A stretch of DNA of 64,000 bases, from positions 3,240,501-3,304,500 of the forward strand of contig QLII01000001.1 of NCBI GenBank assembly GCA_003259005.1, given 5' to 3'. Each line of letters begins with the position of its first letter. Position 1 is the first letter of the stretch. A program made the position numbers and the translations under genes. Under the pieces are notes generated by a model that made no database searches, had not been told where the DNA came from, and worked only from the letters and a program-made list of their open reading frames with translations. Shown in pieces: positions 1 to 10,769 of the stretch. Source of the stretch: Spirosoma telluris (GTDB lineage: Bacteria > Bacteroidota > Bacteroidia > Cytophagales > Spirosomataceae).

Positions 1-53
1 TAGCTACTTGTCTATTGATTGTCAAGAAGTAATTAATGATGATTAAGTGATCA

Positions 54-1275
54 TCATTTGCCAGTATCCTGCTCAGTATCAGGATGGAAACTGCGCCACG
101 AGTGCCAGAATTCCTGATGCGCTTTCGGGATGGGATTGAGCCGCCGACCCGTTAGTGAGCCTGCAATGCAATGCCCACGCCAAGTCCAGGTAGATCCGGT
201 TTCCTGATCGGTGAGCTTTCGGTTAGCGTACTGGAAGGTGAGTGTTTGTACCCCACCCGCCGACTCCAGGCTCCAAATGATACACTGTCCGGGGCCATTG
301 TGAGCAGTAGAGGCTCTCCACCTACGACATCGTTCAGTATGCGCTTTGTTTCCAGTTTATTCCAGTCGTAGGCTTTCGAGAAGCCCGCCTTCTCCACACC
401 AATAACCCACGATTTGGGTTTCCAGGAAGCAGAGTCACGCCGGGTAAGTTTTCCTTTCGAGAGGCCCCGATCGTAGTTTTTCATCCCTGCGAATTCCTCG
501 GCAAAGGCAGGATCAGCCTGTAGTACCCGCGTGTTGGGGTGTTCAGCCGCCCATTCACCCAGCGTCATCTGGCGACCTGTCAACTCGGTCAGGATCTGCC
601 CTTTTAGCGGCCCTACAATAGCCTCGCCCGTAGCCTGTCGCCACCAGCTCCCGGTTCGTTTATCTTCAAACATGGCATTGAAATGGTCCATGCCCACCAA
701 TCTGAATTCATCGGCCTCCCCACGTATCATCGGGCTAAATACGCGCCCCGTCCGACAAACAGTGCAATAGGTAATCATCACCGGCTCGCCACCCACGGTA
801 TCGCGTACCTGATGGTGATAACCAATGAGTTGTAACGGATAAGCCGTTGCCTCCCCCATGGATGTAAAGCCACAACAAGTTTGTTTAGCGGAATCTTATT
901 CTCACTCATGGGCACTACCCGCTTCGTGATCGGCTGAAGAAACATATGGTCGGCCATCATCTCCATGTTAACCTCATAGAGTACTACGCCATACAGCAAA
1001 ACGAGCCCACCAGCTACATACCGATGCCATGCCTTCCGAGGTTTTGTCACGATTAAAAACGCGGGATAGGCAAGTAGTAACAGCCCAATCAAGCGCAGCC
1101 AACTGATGTTCTGATGCAGCCAGTAAGCCAGTTCGACACGGCCAAGCTGCCCTGAAGCAGCCGCGTCAAGCCCAAGCTGACTGCCGGGAAAGGGCATGAT
1201 AAAATAGACGCTCAGCACCTCAAGGACAATCAGCAGGAGGATTGGCAGGAGAAAGAACAACAGGGATCGTTTCAT
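54..1275 (-). CDS. DUF3179 domain membrane protein (two frameshifts)
   Basis: The N-terminus has several hydrophobic segments (MKRSLLFFLLPILLLIV and two more within about 130 residues). A DUF3179 domain follows, recognised by AYPLQLIGYHHQVRD and the TYCTVCRTGRVF Cys motif. The family has no settled function. Two one-base G losses break the frame, in the runs at 853-857 and 251-254. Adding them gives 407 residues ending in a conserved-looking C-terminus (WTWRGHCIAGSLTGRRL) and a stop at 54-56. The start at MKRSLLFF was preferred over an upstream Met at 1332 because it begins a clean membrane segment. The gene lies 10 bp after the AhpD-like gene at 1286-1866 and is probably co-transcribed with it. 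The family call is firm and the role is unknown. Confidence 0.8.
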
Positions 1276-1285
1276 TAAGAACAGG

Positions 1286-1866
1286 TTAGGCAGTTGTTGG
1301 TGGCATATAATGGTCTTCGTGCGTATAACCATACTCGGCTACTTTCTGGGCACGATACCGATATAACGATGGGTCGCTGGGTGCCCAGGTTGCTAACCCG
1401 TCTACATACCGATTGAACATACAAAAGGCGGCAGCAATCAACACGGTATCATGAATATCATGATCGGTAGCTCCTTCGGCACGGGCAGCCTCGACTTGTT
1501 CAGGAGTAACCGCCTTACCCCTTGCTGAACACTTCCAGCAAGGGTCAGTAGTGCTTTTAGTTTAGGGCTGATGCTGGCCGTTGCCGGGTCGCACTTGACC
1601 GATTGAACAAGACTCCAGTCATCGTCGCCGAGGTGCTGGCTGGCAACTGCTCCGTGAATAGTCTGACAAAAAAAACAGTCATTCAGCGATGAAACATACG
1701 TAGCAATCAACTCCCGTTCTCCTTCACTCAGTCCCGATTCAGGCCGGTGTGCGTTGGACCGTAGCAGTGCATTAACCAGATCATTGAGGGGGCGGGCTGT
1801 TTCAGGACTGAACGCCATTGGCCCCCGAATGCCGGGCAGTCCGGCGGGCAGTTCGATATGTGGCAT
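1286..1866 (-). CDS. Peroxidase-related AhpD-like protein, paralog 1 (frameshifted)
   Basis: The protein belongs to the carboxymuconolactone decarboxylase/AhpD-like fold, peroxidase-related subfamily, and is 193 residues after one G is restored in the run at 1518-1521. The signature is C64-F-F-C67 followed by H71, the CxxCxxxH redox centre of AhpD proteins. The C-terminal half, read in the shifted frame, holds ATDHDIHDTVLIAAAFCMFN and RYVDGLATWAP, shared with two paralogs in this window. This is the only one of the three with both motif cysteines. It lies between a haloperoxidase-like gene upstream and the DUF3179 gene downstream. A role in thiol peroxidase or alkylhydroperoxidase chemistry is inferred from the family. 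Confidence 0.82.
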
Positions 1867-1908
1867 TGGTTAATTTGGTTAGGTTTATATAGAATGAAAT
1901 TTTTATTT

Positions 1909-1993
1909 CAACACAGAGGTACAGAGAACACAAAGTAAAAATGATTTAATTATAACGCGATTAGCTCTTTGTGTTCTCTGTGCCTCTGTGTTG
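1909..1993. repeat. Fold-back palindrome, 27-bp arms
   Basis: The arms at 1909-1935 and 1967-1993 are inverted copies with one mismatch, separated by about 31 bp. The arms are made of near-repeating words (ACAGAGG, ACAGAGAACACAAAG). The element lies between two same-strand genes, the haloperoxidase-like gene and AhpD-like paralog 1. No clear T-tract follows, so it is not a standard terminator. A single-arm relative of the same words occurs near 34553-34573. Confidence 0.85.
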
Positions 1994-2017
1994 ACTATAG
2001 ATTACTGAGAAATCAGG

Positions 2018-3423
2018 TTATTTCTCCCAGGTTAACTGATTTACCTTACGGCCAATGGCGTATCCCATGCGTAAACCTTCTTCACAGTCCATGCGATAAT
2101 GAACCCCAGGAGCACCCGTGAATAGGCATTTTCCTGCGCCATCTCATAGAAATTATTGAAGCTCCTTGGTGCCCCTTTAAATTCCGTACGGTTCGCATGG
2201 CAACTATCGGTCATGGCATAGCTAGCCCCATAAATATTGGTCAGCACTTCGGCAGCGACGGCCCCAAAACTAGAGTGCCCCGACGGGTAGGCCGGAAATG
2301 GAGGAGTAATTCCTTCAAGAATCGAAATTGGATTGTTCAACCGGGTGCTCCAGGTTGGGTCTATCGTCCGCCGAATGTAGGTAATGGGTCGCTCGATATT
2401 GTAGATATATTTAGAGTTCCAGCAAGCTACGCCAATGTCGCTCAGACCAATACCAATTTTAGCGTAGGTATATAGCGCTTTATCCAGTGGTGCTTTTGTA
2501 TGGCGAACAACTTGCTGGGCCACTGCCAACCAGCGAGCAGCTGGTTCAAAAGTCAGTTTATAAATATCGTCGCTCCAAAATTCACCAATCCATTGTTCCT
2601 CTTTCGTAAGCGGGGTCGTGGCGGTATAGATTTCCAGCCCTTGTGCAAACAAGGTCGATTTTACGTTCGTACTGTAATCAAGAGGTGGCCTGGCCACTTT
2701 GTCGGCTTCGCTGGCGACAAACGTTCTGACCTTCCCCCAATACGGTAACAGTGCCCGACTGAAATCTGGCGAGGTAGGTTGCCATTTCCCAACACCGGTT
2801 GGTGGGATGTAATCGGTAGGTTGGTTTCGCAGATAGGCCGCGTCTCCGGCAACATCAGTTTTCGAGTAGGCAAACACAGCCGCAGCAACATCCTGCCCAA
2901 ACTTTTTAGAACGATCCAATTCATCAGCCACTCCAGTTGTCGTTTTCAGTCTCGCATACAAGGCCTCAATTTTGGCTTTATCAGCATCGACTACCTGCGG
3001 AAAGAAATTTTTCATCATGAAGTAGTAAGTTTCATTGACCGCGACATCCCAACGATACGATTTCCCAGTTTCAATCTTCGGCACCGTTAAGCCTGCAAAT
3101 TTGGCAGCCACCGACTGATACTTTGTGGAACCCGGCACGACGGTTTCATAAGCGGCCAAGCCAATATACCCCAATGCCCGAGCCGCTACGGGTGGTCTGT
3201 AACCAGGCGCATAGCGGTCGATTTCCAAAAACAAATCCATCCACTGGGTAGCTACCGATGCATCTGCTGAGATTCCAGCTTGTACAGGTGCTACTTCTTC
3301 CTCTTTATTGGCTGTACAGCCCGCCAGTATCCCTATAAACGTAACGATTACTACGTAGCATAAGTAGCGGCTAAGTTCAAACGTCCTGATTCTCCATATT
3401 AAATTGGTTGTAAAAAACTTCAT
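2018..3423 (-). CDS. Vanadium haloperoxidase/PAP2-type lipoprotein 1 (frameshifted)
   Basis: The 468-residue protein has a lipoprotein signal with lipobox LAGC (Cys about 36). Its C-terminal half carries the vanadate/phosphate-binding motifs of the vanadium chloroperoxidase/PAP2 superfamily: IERPITYIRR, then PAYPSGHSSFG. After one G is restored in the run at 2104-2107, SRVLLGVHYRMD follows, which contains the third motif with the catalytic His. Without the repair the last motif is lost. The start at MKFFTTN was chosen over an upstream Met at 3468. The family includes haloperoxidases and acid phosphatases, so substrate cannot be fixed from sequence. A surface or periplasmic membrane-anchored enzyme is inferred. 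Confidence 0.85.
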
Positions 3424-3676
3424 GGTTATCCTTCTGTTAAGTGTAATAAAAAGTGATTTCTCATTCATTAATACACTATGGGTTAAGTGGACAACATTAC
3501 TGGCCTGCTCGATGGGTCAGTAATACTGATTTAAGTAGGTTGTCAGTCATAGTCAGGGCGGTAGTCATGAGTAGTCATTTATGCTAGTTGATCAACAATA
3601 ACAGCGCCTTACAATAGTACCCCAGCCACAAAGCAGCCGGGGACTATATCCAACCTATGATAAATTCGTAACAGGA

Positions 3677-3788
3677 CCAGTGCTCATCTCATTTAGATTC
3701 TGTTGATACTGTAGATTCTTTTTGCATTAATTATCAGAACCGACAGAATCTAAAGAATCAATAGGTATCTATTTTGCCAAAGCACTAG
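3677..3788. mobile_element. Short MITE-like element (112 bp), related to two 183-bp copies
   Basis: The right end reads TATTTTGCCAAAGCACTAG, matching the terminal repeat of the copies at 38868-39050 and 62710-62892. The left end (CCAGTGCTCATCTCATTTAG) is a weaker inverted copy. The interior has AT-rich inverted repeats (GATTCT/AGAATC) but lacks the GC-rich arms of the longer copies. It encodes nothing. Its CTAG end overlaps the stop codon of the AhpD-like gene at 3785-4341. Confidence 0.7.
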
Positions 3789-4341
3789 CCTTTGCTTTTT
3801 GGTAATTGATAACCCAGGGTTCCCATCCGCTCGCCCATGACCTCGTAAGCAGCCGGATCAGTGGGTGTTAGCGTTGCCAGGCCGTCTACATAGCGATTGT
3901 ACATGCAAAATGAGGCAGCAATCAGTACGGTATCATGAAGATCACCATCCGTAGCCCCTCTGCATGGGCAGCCACCACCAGATCGTCGGAAACGGTACGG
4001 GCATCGGCTCGCACATGATCGGCAATAACCAATAACGCTTTCAACTTTGGTGAGATGGGTGCCTCATCTGGATCAGCCAGGGTCTGGTCAACCAGATCGC
4101 GCTGATCGGCATACAGGTAACGAGACGCAGCTGCGTGGCTGTTCATGCAGAAAGCCGTCTGATTCTGCTTCGAAACAAACGCAGCAATCAGTTCGCGTTC
4201 GGCATCAGTCAGCGTACTATCAGGTGAGCCCGCCCGAAGTAAAGCCTGTGCCAGATCGTAGAGAGGCTGACCCGTATCAGGCCGGTACATAACTAAACTC
4301 CGAATACCGGGAACGTCGTCTGGAAGTGTGATATGAGGCAT
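3785..4341 (-). CDS. Peroxidase-related AhpD-like protein, paralog 2 (frameshifted)
   Basis: This has the same fold and start (MPHITLP) as paralogs 1 and 3. It is 185 residues once a G is restored in the run at 3955-3958, after which GATDGDLHDTVLIAASFCMY and RYVDGLATLTP follow. At the redox motif the first Cys is replaced (T62-A-F-C65, H69), so the CxxC disulfide chemistry of AhpD should be lost. The stop codon TAG lies in the terminal repeat of the MITE-like element. The start at 4341 was chosen because the N-terminus MPHI is shared by all three paralogs. An upstream Met at 4410 would add a low-complexity leader encoded by a palindrome. Confidence 0.82.
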
Positions 4342-4347
4342 ATAAAA

Positions 4348-4427
4348 AAGAGAAAAAGTGAATGAGTGAAAGAGCGAAAGCGTGAAAAGCAGAGACGATC
4401 GCTCATTCACTCCTTCGCTCTTTCGCT
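4348..4427. repeat. Fold-back palindrome of GAGTGAAAG/GAGCGAAAG words
   Basis: This is an imperfect inverted repeat whose arms are runs of 6-9 nt words (GAGTGAAAGAGCGAAAG on one side, GAGCGAAAGAGCGAAGGAG on the other strand). One arm encodes the last residues and stop of the MFS gene ending at 4407. The rest lies just upstream of AhpD-like paralog 2. Confidence 0.7.
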
Positions 4428-5639
4428 CCTTAGATAAACAGCACCGAATGCAATCAGGAAAGCAGCAGAAAAGACAACTAATGCGTTGCCAATCCCACCT
4501 AATGCGGTTGTTAGGGCACCGATAAATAACACGGCTGTGGCCGTAAACAGACGCCCAACATTAAAGCAGAATCCAGTAGCCGTACCCCGAATAGTGGCAG
4601 GAAATAAGGTCGGTACGTAACTCGATAATGAGCCCTGGCTAATGCCAAAAAACAGCGACAGGAGTGCTAATTCACCGTAGACCACTGGCGAAAATGTTTG
4701 GTTTGTCAGGAAAAGTAATCCACAAGCCAGTATACATCCTCCAAATGTGAACAGTAGGGTTTGGCGGGACCAAGCTGGGCCACTAGAAATCCAGATGCAA
4801 CCCCACCCAGAATACCGCCCATACCGAGCAGCATCATGGTAATACCCCGTTCGGCCTGACCCGTCTGTCCGGGGGTAACAACGTTTGCACCCAGGTTGGT
4901 ATCCAGGAGAAAATACCCCAAAGGCCAATGAGTACCGATCCAAAAATGATAGCTCCACTAAGGGTATTAGCCTTGTTATCAGCACTGAATATCCCGGAGG
5001 ATTGCGCTTGTAGTTGCTTACGCCCCTGCTGCCAGCTAACCGATTCAGGGAGGAATAAAGCAATCAATAGCGAGACGGCCACCGGCAATATACCGATACC
5101 AAAAGCCACCCGCCAGTCACTGAAACCACTGGCTAACCCACCCGTTGCCACAATCCCAACGGGAAATGCTGTTGCCAGAACACCCAGCGCAACAGGCCGC
5201 GACTTGGCAGGCCACACTTCCGAGAGGTAGACTGTGGAGACCAGTAGAATTCCGCCTACGCCTGCACCTGTCAAGCCCGTAGTAGTAGCAAAACATATTC
5301 GTTCGGTGTAAACGCCGTTGCCAGCATAGCACCACCGCACAAGCCCGTTGCAACAACCAGTGCCCGAACCCGCCCTATGCGATCAGCTAATGGCCCAAAC
5401 AAAAGACCACCTATCATCCAGCCATACAGGAAAGCAGCGCTCACCCACGCCCCAATTTCCCCTAACTCATCCGCTGATGCCTGTCCGCCAAGCAGTTGAG
5501 GAATAGCGACAGGTAAGTACGTGGCCATGAGTGTACTGGCCGTACCACCGAACAGGTAAGCGACCATACACAGCGCAAAGGCACCCCAGGGCAGTTTGAT
5601 AGGTTGCTCTTGACTAACAGGCATTTGGATTGTTTCCAT
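4407..5639 (-). CDS. MFS transporter (three frameshifts)
   Basis: This is a major facilitator superfamily permease of about 411 residues after three one-base repairs, in the C/G runs at 5276-5278, 4871-4875 and 4757-4759. The first half holds the loop 2-3 motif GPLADRIGRVRAL. The second half holds SSYVPTLFPATIRGTATGF, typical of metabolite:H+ symporters of the sugar/aromatic acid type. The start METIQMPVS was chosen as the first Met before the first helix. It is 19 bp from the end of the TonB receptor gene, so co-transcription is likely. The substrate is unknown. The last residues (RSERAKE) are encoded by a repeat arm. Confidence 0.8.
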
Positions 5640-5658
5640 GACTATTGCAGTTGGGTTG

Positions 5659-8450
5659 TTATCGTCGTAATCCCTGATCGAACGTGAGCGAGACATAGTA
5701 TAAGCCGCCGACAGCCGGGGAGCCATACGCCTGCACCACATACTGGTTCGTCAGGTTCGACGCGCCGATTTTCAATAAGGTCTTGTAAGCTGGCAGCTTG
5801 AGGGTTACCTGTGCATCAATAAGATGATACGCCTGGATTCGTCCTGGACGCAGGTCATTAAAGGATCCTACCCAATCGAACGCTTCCTGCCAGTGCCAGG
5901 CGATATTGAAACCAAGATTGGGGGCTATGTTCCGATGGCCAAACGTCACGTTTGTTTTGAAACGAGGGGTATTGAACGCCGGAATATTATTCGGATCAGC
6001 GTTTTGCAGATTGAAGGACGACCAGGTTCCGTTGCCCGTCAGTGTATAGCCCCCCGCCGTAGCATAGTTCAGGCCGAGTGTTGCTCCCTGTGCCGTAACA
6101 CGGTCGGGAGCGTTGGTATACAGTTGAAACGCCTGATAGGTAGAATTCAAAATATCCTGCGCAGCTGCAGGATTGATGCTCCCATCGGCAGCCAGCACGG
6201 GGCTATTCGGCCGGATAACTACAGTATTGAGTATGAAATTGCGATACGCACCGTAGTAGTAATTAGCATCGAGCGACAATCGGCTCGTGAGTAATGTACG
6301 ATAACCCACTTCGAAACTCTGCACGCGCTCAGGAGCAATGTACGGCACGTTCGATTTTACCAATTTGTCTTTGTTATTCAGAACCGCCTGTTGGGGTCCA
6401 ACCTTATTCACGTCGGCCAGGAAACCGTTTACGAATCCGCCAATACTTGTTGAATTAAACGAGTTTTCGTAGACATTCATGCCTGCGCTGTTACTCGGCG
6501 CACCACCCAGAATTGTGATGGGACCAACATTGAGTTTGATAAACTGGTCGCTGGGAGTAGGATTCCGAAAGCCCGACTGAAACGAGGCCCGAAAATGGTG
6601 CCGGTCAGTAGGTGAAAACACGGCCGAAGCACGGGGTGTAAAATAGCCCGCAAAATTCTGATTCTTGTCGTAGCGACCCGATACGGTTACTTTCAGTTTG
6701 TTTTCCAGCAACGATTTGCTCAGCTGGGCAAAGGTGCCAAACTCACTGTACAGGATTCGTCCGCCTTTATCATCGAAGAGGGTTCCGTTTGTAAACAGGC
6801 TATACTGGCGGAAATTTCCGCCAACTAATAACTCAGTACCGGTAAGCCGGCCGAGGCCAAAGCCGAGGTCAGATTATATTGAGCATCTGCATGGTACATG
6901 TTTGTCTGACTCAGAATACCGGCTCCGGCTAATCCCTGGATGCCAATCAGCCGTGCTTTCTGCTGCTCATAGTCGGCAGAACCGGGCAGCAAACGCCCCT
7001 GATCGGCAAACTGACGGGCAAGGGCATTATCACTGGCTGATACGCCCTGTATTTTCCCCTGATAAGCTGCCGTATACCGATCAAACCAGGTCTGGTCGGC
7101 CAGATTCGGGGCTACTACGTTCCCATTCAAATCACGTACCCAGGTTCGGTCGATCTGCTGACCCAGCGAACGCGTATTATACGAATCATGCGAATCTTCC
7201 TGATTGGTGTAGCCGCGCACAAAAAAGTTGGCTCCCCGAAGTTCAATCCGATGCTGAAGCAGCGAGAATCCATTGACCGAAAAGCGGTTACTGCCCGTAT
7301 AATTCGTCGTTCCTTTGGCAAAATTGTAAGAGTAGATTGCTTCAAGATTGGGAGTGATACGATAATGAAGAGCCCCATTCAGTTTTAGGCTATAGACGTT
7401 ATAATCCGTCAGGTCTTTTTCCAGATAGCCTGTACGCGATACTTTGCCAATGCCGGTAATCGTGCGATTTATTTCGTCGCCATAGACATTCAGCCCGTTA
7501 TAGGCGGGATTAGCAGGCCCCCGTTTTTCGGGCGAGGTGGTAGCATCGACATCGGTATAATCTGTAGCAAACCAGTCAAGCCCTTTCATGTACGAGGCTA
7601 CGAGTTTGAACGCCAGCTTATTATTGAACGCCTTGGCATAGCGAAAGCCATAGTCCTGATACAGAGCAGCTCCTGTGTTTGAATCATTAATGTGATTCAC
7701 GCCTAACTTGGCCTGTACACTCAATCCCTGGTACCGGAATGGATCTTTGCTGGTCATGAGCAAGGCACCATTGAAGGCTGCCGGGCCATACAACGCTGAA
7801 GCGGCTCCAGGCACTAGCTCGGCACTTTCGGCATCTAGATCACTCAACCCAAATAAGTTACCCATCGAGAAGCCGAAGCCAGCGGGTTGGTTATCAATCC
7901 CATCAATCAATTGCAGAAACCGGCTATTACCGGTGCTGGCAAACCCCCGGGTGTTAATCTGGCGGTAGGTCAATCCACTCGTGACCATATCAACCCCTTT
8001 GAGGTTGTTCAATCCCTCATAGAACGTAGCTGAAGGCGTTTCCCGAATAGCCCGTGAATCCATCTTTTCAACAGTAACGGGGGCACGTAAGATGCTTTCC
8101 TCTACCCGCGAAGCAGCCACTACTACATCCTGTAGGGAATTTGTTGCAACCCGAAGCTTTACGTCAACCGTCTGATTACCATTGGATACAACCACTGTTT
8201 GGGCTTCGTGGCCTACCATCGAAATCAGTAGCGTAGTGGCACCACGCTGGTTGGTTGTCAGCGTAAATTGCCCATTCGCATCCGCAACAGCTCCGGTTAG
8301 TTGGCCTTTCACCAGCACACTAGCACCCGCTAGCGGCTGGCCACTTTCAACATCCCGTATCGTGCCCGTTACCCGGCGAGACTGCGCCAAAGCCGACCAC
8401 GAAACGAGGAAATGAATCGCTAACGCGATGCCAAATTGTATAAATTTCAT
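5659..8450 (-). CDS. TonB-dependent receptor with carboxypeptidase-like N-domain (frameshifted)
   Basis: The 930-residue outer-membrane receptor has a signal peptide ending near SALAQ, and a CarboxypepD_reg-like domain (GTIRDVESGQPLAGASVLVKG). A plug domain follows (DVVVAASRVEESILRAPVTV, SALYGPAAFNGALLMTSKDP), then a long beta-barrel. The frame breaks once near 6845-6870. One added base joins NLTSA to FGLGRLTGTELLVGGNFRQY. This is the least clear homopolymer case, since TTT or GG could be the short run. The gene lies between AhpD-like paralog 3 and the MFS gene on the same strand. The substrate is not apparent; a siderophore, metal chelate or small organic ligand are all possible. Confidence 0.85.
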
Positions 8451-8541
8451 AGCTATTTTCCAGTTAGAAAAGAAAAAAGGGGTTGAACACCCAAAAACAG
8501 TGATTTTTAGGATAGAAAAATGGCAATAAAAATGAGTTAGC

Positions 8542-9123
8542 TTACCGTGTCATAGGCTCAGCTTTAGACGTGGGAACTGGATAACCACCCGGTGGTCGAA
8601 CATACCCGCGACCCGTAATGCGCTCTCCGAGCATCTGGTAAAATGCCGGATCGGTGGGGGCTACGGTAGCGAGTCCATCAACGTATTTGTTGTACAGACA
8701 GAATAGAGCCGCAATCAGCACCGTATCATGAATTTCACGATCTGTAGCACCGGCTTCGCGAGCGCGAGCAACGGCTTCGGGGGTTACGTCTCGCCCATTC
8801 TGCTGGGTCAGGGCCGCAATCTGAAGCAGTGCCTTCATTTTCTCACTCACGGGGGCGGTTTCAATATCCTGTTTCACGGCGCGCGCCGTTTCATCGTCGC
8901 CCAACAACAGATCGGCAGCTTTGGTATGAGCTGCTTCGCAGAAGTTGGTGCAATTGCGGGCCGATACCAGTGCGGCAATCAGTTCGCGTTCTCCCTGTGA
9001 CAGGGTTGATTCGCCCCGCAGCAAAATCTGCGTGAGCTCGCGGATGGGCGCAGCGGTATCTAAGCGATATTCGAGCAGGCCCGTAATACCGGGCAACTGT
9101 GCTGGTAGTGGAATATGTGGCAT
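8542..9123 (-). CDS. Peroxidase-related AhpD-like protein, paralog 3 (intact)
   Basis: This 193-residue intact member of the AhpD-like peroxidase-related group serves as the template for reading the two frameshifted paralogs. It contains GATDREIHDTVLIAALFCLY and KYVDGLATVAPTDPAFYQML. The redox motif is C58-T59-N-F-C62 with H66. The residue at the first Cys position of CxxC is Thr, with a Cys one place earlier, so disulfide geometry would be altered. It lies downstream of the tandem haloperoxidase-like gene and upstream of TonB receptor 1, repeating the pairing of haloperoxidase and AhpD-like genes seen at 1.3-3.4 kb. Confidence 0.88.
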   Translation of the reverse strand: MPHIPLPAQLPGITGLLEYRLDTAAPIRELTQILLRGESTLSQGERELIAALVSARNCTNFCEAAHTKAADLLLGDDETARAVKQDIETAPVSEKMKALLQIAALTQQNGRDVTPEAVARAREAGATDREIHDTVLIAALFCLYNKYVDGLATVAPTDPAFYQMLGERITGRGYVRPPGGYPVPTSKAEPMTR

Positions 9124-9144
9124 GGTTTTGAATGGATAATGGGC

Positions 9145-9206
9145 AATGAATAATGGATAATGTAAGATGACTTGGATAGGTCATTTTACATTGTCCATTA
9201 TTCATT
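9145..9206. repeat. Fold-back palindrome of AATGGATAATG words
   Basis: Arms of 27 nt at 9145-9171 and 9180-9206 are inverted copies with two mismatches and an 8-nt loop. The words AATGGATAATG, CAATGAAT and AATGGATAATG recur from 9131, so the arm is itself a near-tandem array. It fills the gap between two same-strand genes. Confidence 0.85.
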
Positions 9207-9209
9207 AAT

Positions 9210-10755
9210 TTATAGTCCCGAGCCATCGGCTTTAGCCCGCGCTATCGCGTAAGACCCAATTTTTTTCCCGTGATCCAGACCGCCATTCGAATCGAAGCGG
9301 TAGTGAATCAGGCCGTATACCCGCGATGTAGAAGCCTCTGAAGCCTGGGCGTCAAAGTCAGCTGCTTTGTCCGGAAAGATAGCACTGAGTACCGTAGCGG
9401 CTGCAGCCGAAAAGGTTGAGTGACCCGACGGATAGGACGGGAAATTAGGCAGACCGACCGAGGTTTTTACGCCAAATTGTTGCGGACGGGGATAGTAATA
9501 GTAGTACTTAGCCTCCCAGCAACCAACGGCAGCATCCATCAGAGCCGTGCCTACCAAAGCCAGTGTACGCGCCATACGGACCTCACTGTATTTGGCTTCG
9601 TTAGCCGCATTGGCTGCCGTGCGATGCCAGTGCCCCGGTGGCGTATAGCTACCTGCTCCATCAGACCAGTAGTTGGCAATCCGGGCCTGTTCACGACTTT
9701 GGTTTTTGTTAATTTGTTGCAGTTCGTCCATATCCTTTTGGTAGTCTGCACTATTTAGTGCCGGAGGTGGCGTCGGCCGAATTTGAATCAAGGTTGCCCG
9801 GTCAAAATTCCAGGTCGATACAGCACCATAGTTAGGCAGCATGGGGGACGAGCGGGGCTTTCCTGACTTACCCAGACTTCTGTAAGACCACGCTCTTTAG
9901 CCGCCTGAATCATACCTGCGGTCACAGTCTGGTTATTAGCGGCACTCATCCCATCTGTTTTAGCCCGCGCCATTACTTTAGCGGCTGTCTGGGTACCCAG
10001 ATCAACACCAGCACTGAGGTCACTGGCGACATTCATGCCTGCCCACAACCGGCTATTCTGATGTTCAGCCAGTTTGGCCTCTATGAACGGAACTTCGCCT
10101 GGAAACATCGCTTTCAGCACTACAGCCGAAGCGGCCGCAACGACCGCATCTTCAGACGGATAGGCAGGTAAAGTCGAGGTGGGCAGTGCAACCCGCACCG
10201 TCGCATCCACTTTTGAGGGTGCGACCCGCTTGTATTTGTATTTATAACTCCAGGCAGCCACCAGCGCATCGTACTGAGCCACACTTAGATAAGCCAGCGC
10301 ACGGGACGCGTAGGGTGGATTAGCAAACGGAAACTTAGGATCAGCCAGTGGATTGGCAGCATCGGGCACGGGGTATTTACCATCGGCGTTTGAGGCTGGG
10401 GGTATGTTATAGCGGGCGCACAATTCACGGGCAATTTCGTTCCAGCGGTAAACTGCCCCGTTCCCCAGTACACAACGGCTTCCTGCTGCTCCTGACTCAG
10501 GCTCGCCGATTTCGATTTAAGATCCGTTAGTTCGGCCTGATACTGAGCTGATGTTACATCTACCGGCGCGGCTACGGTTACATCCGTAGGCGCGGTTAGT
10601 ACATAGGTTTTCCAGCTACCTGCTTTATCATCGACGCTCGCAGGAGTATAGCCCACGCGCTGAGGTTCCGAAATACTTTTATCACACGATACAAACGCAA
10701 TGGACAAACCGGCGATAACGCTGCCAATGGCAAGAACTCGATTATACTTTTTCAT
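9210..10755 (-). CDS. Tandem-domain vanadium haloperoxidase/PAP2-type lipoprotein 2 (two frameshifts)
   Basis: The lipoprotein is 515 residues after restoring one C/G each in the runs at 10457-10460 and 9843-9847. The lipobox is FVSC near residue 24. The C-terminal half carries a full active site: YYYYYPRPQQF, FPSYPSGHSTFSAAAATVL and SRVYGLIHYRFD. The N-terminal half aligns with it throughout: ALPTSTLPAYPSEDAVVAAA, SAVVLKAMFPGE, SRLWAGMNVASD, and both halves end in a near-identical segment (AKVMARAKTDG and SYAIARAKADG). In the N-terminal copy PRP is AP, SGH is SED and the catalytic His is Asn. It is therefore a tandem duplication with an inactive first domain. Confidence 0.85.
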
Positions 10756-10769
10756 GACGTTACGGGTGC

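Noticed and set aside
171..770. Plus-strand frames across the DUF3179 gene
   Set aside because: They lie wholly opposite a gene with a recognised family and show no protein-like features; the same applies to the other opposite-strand frames in the window.
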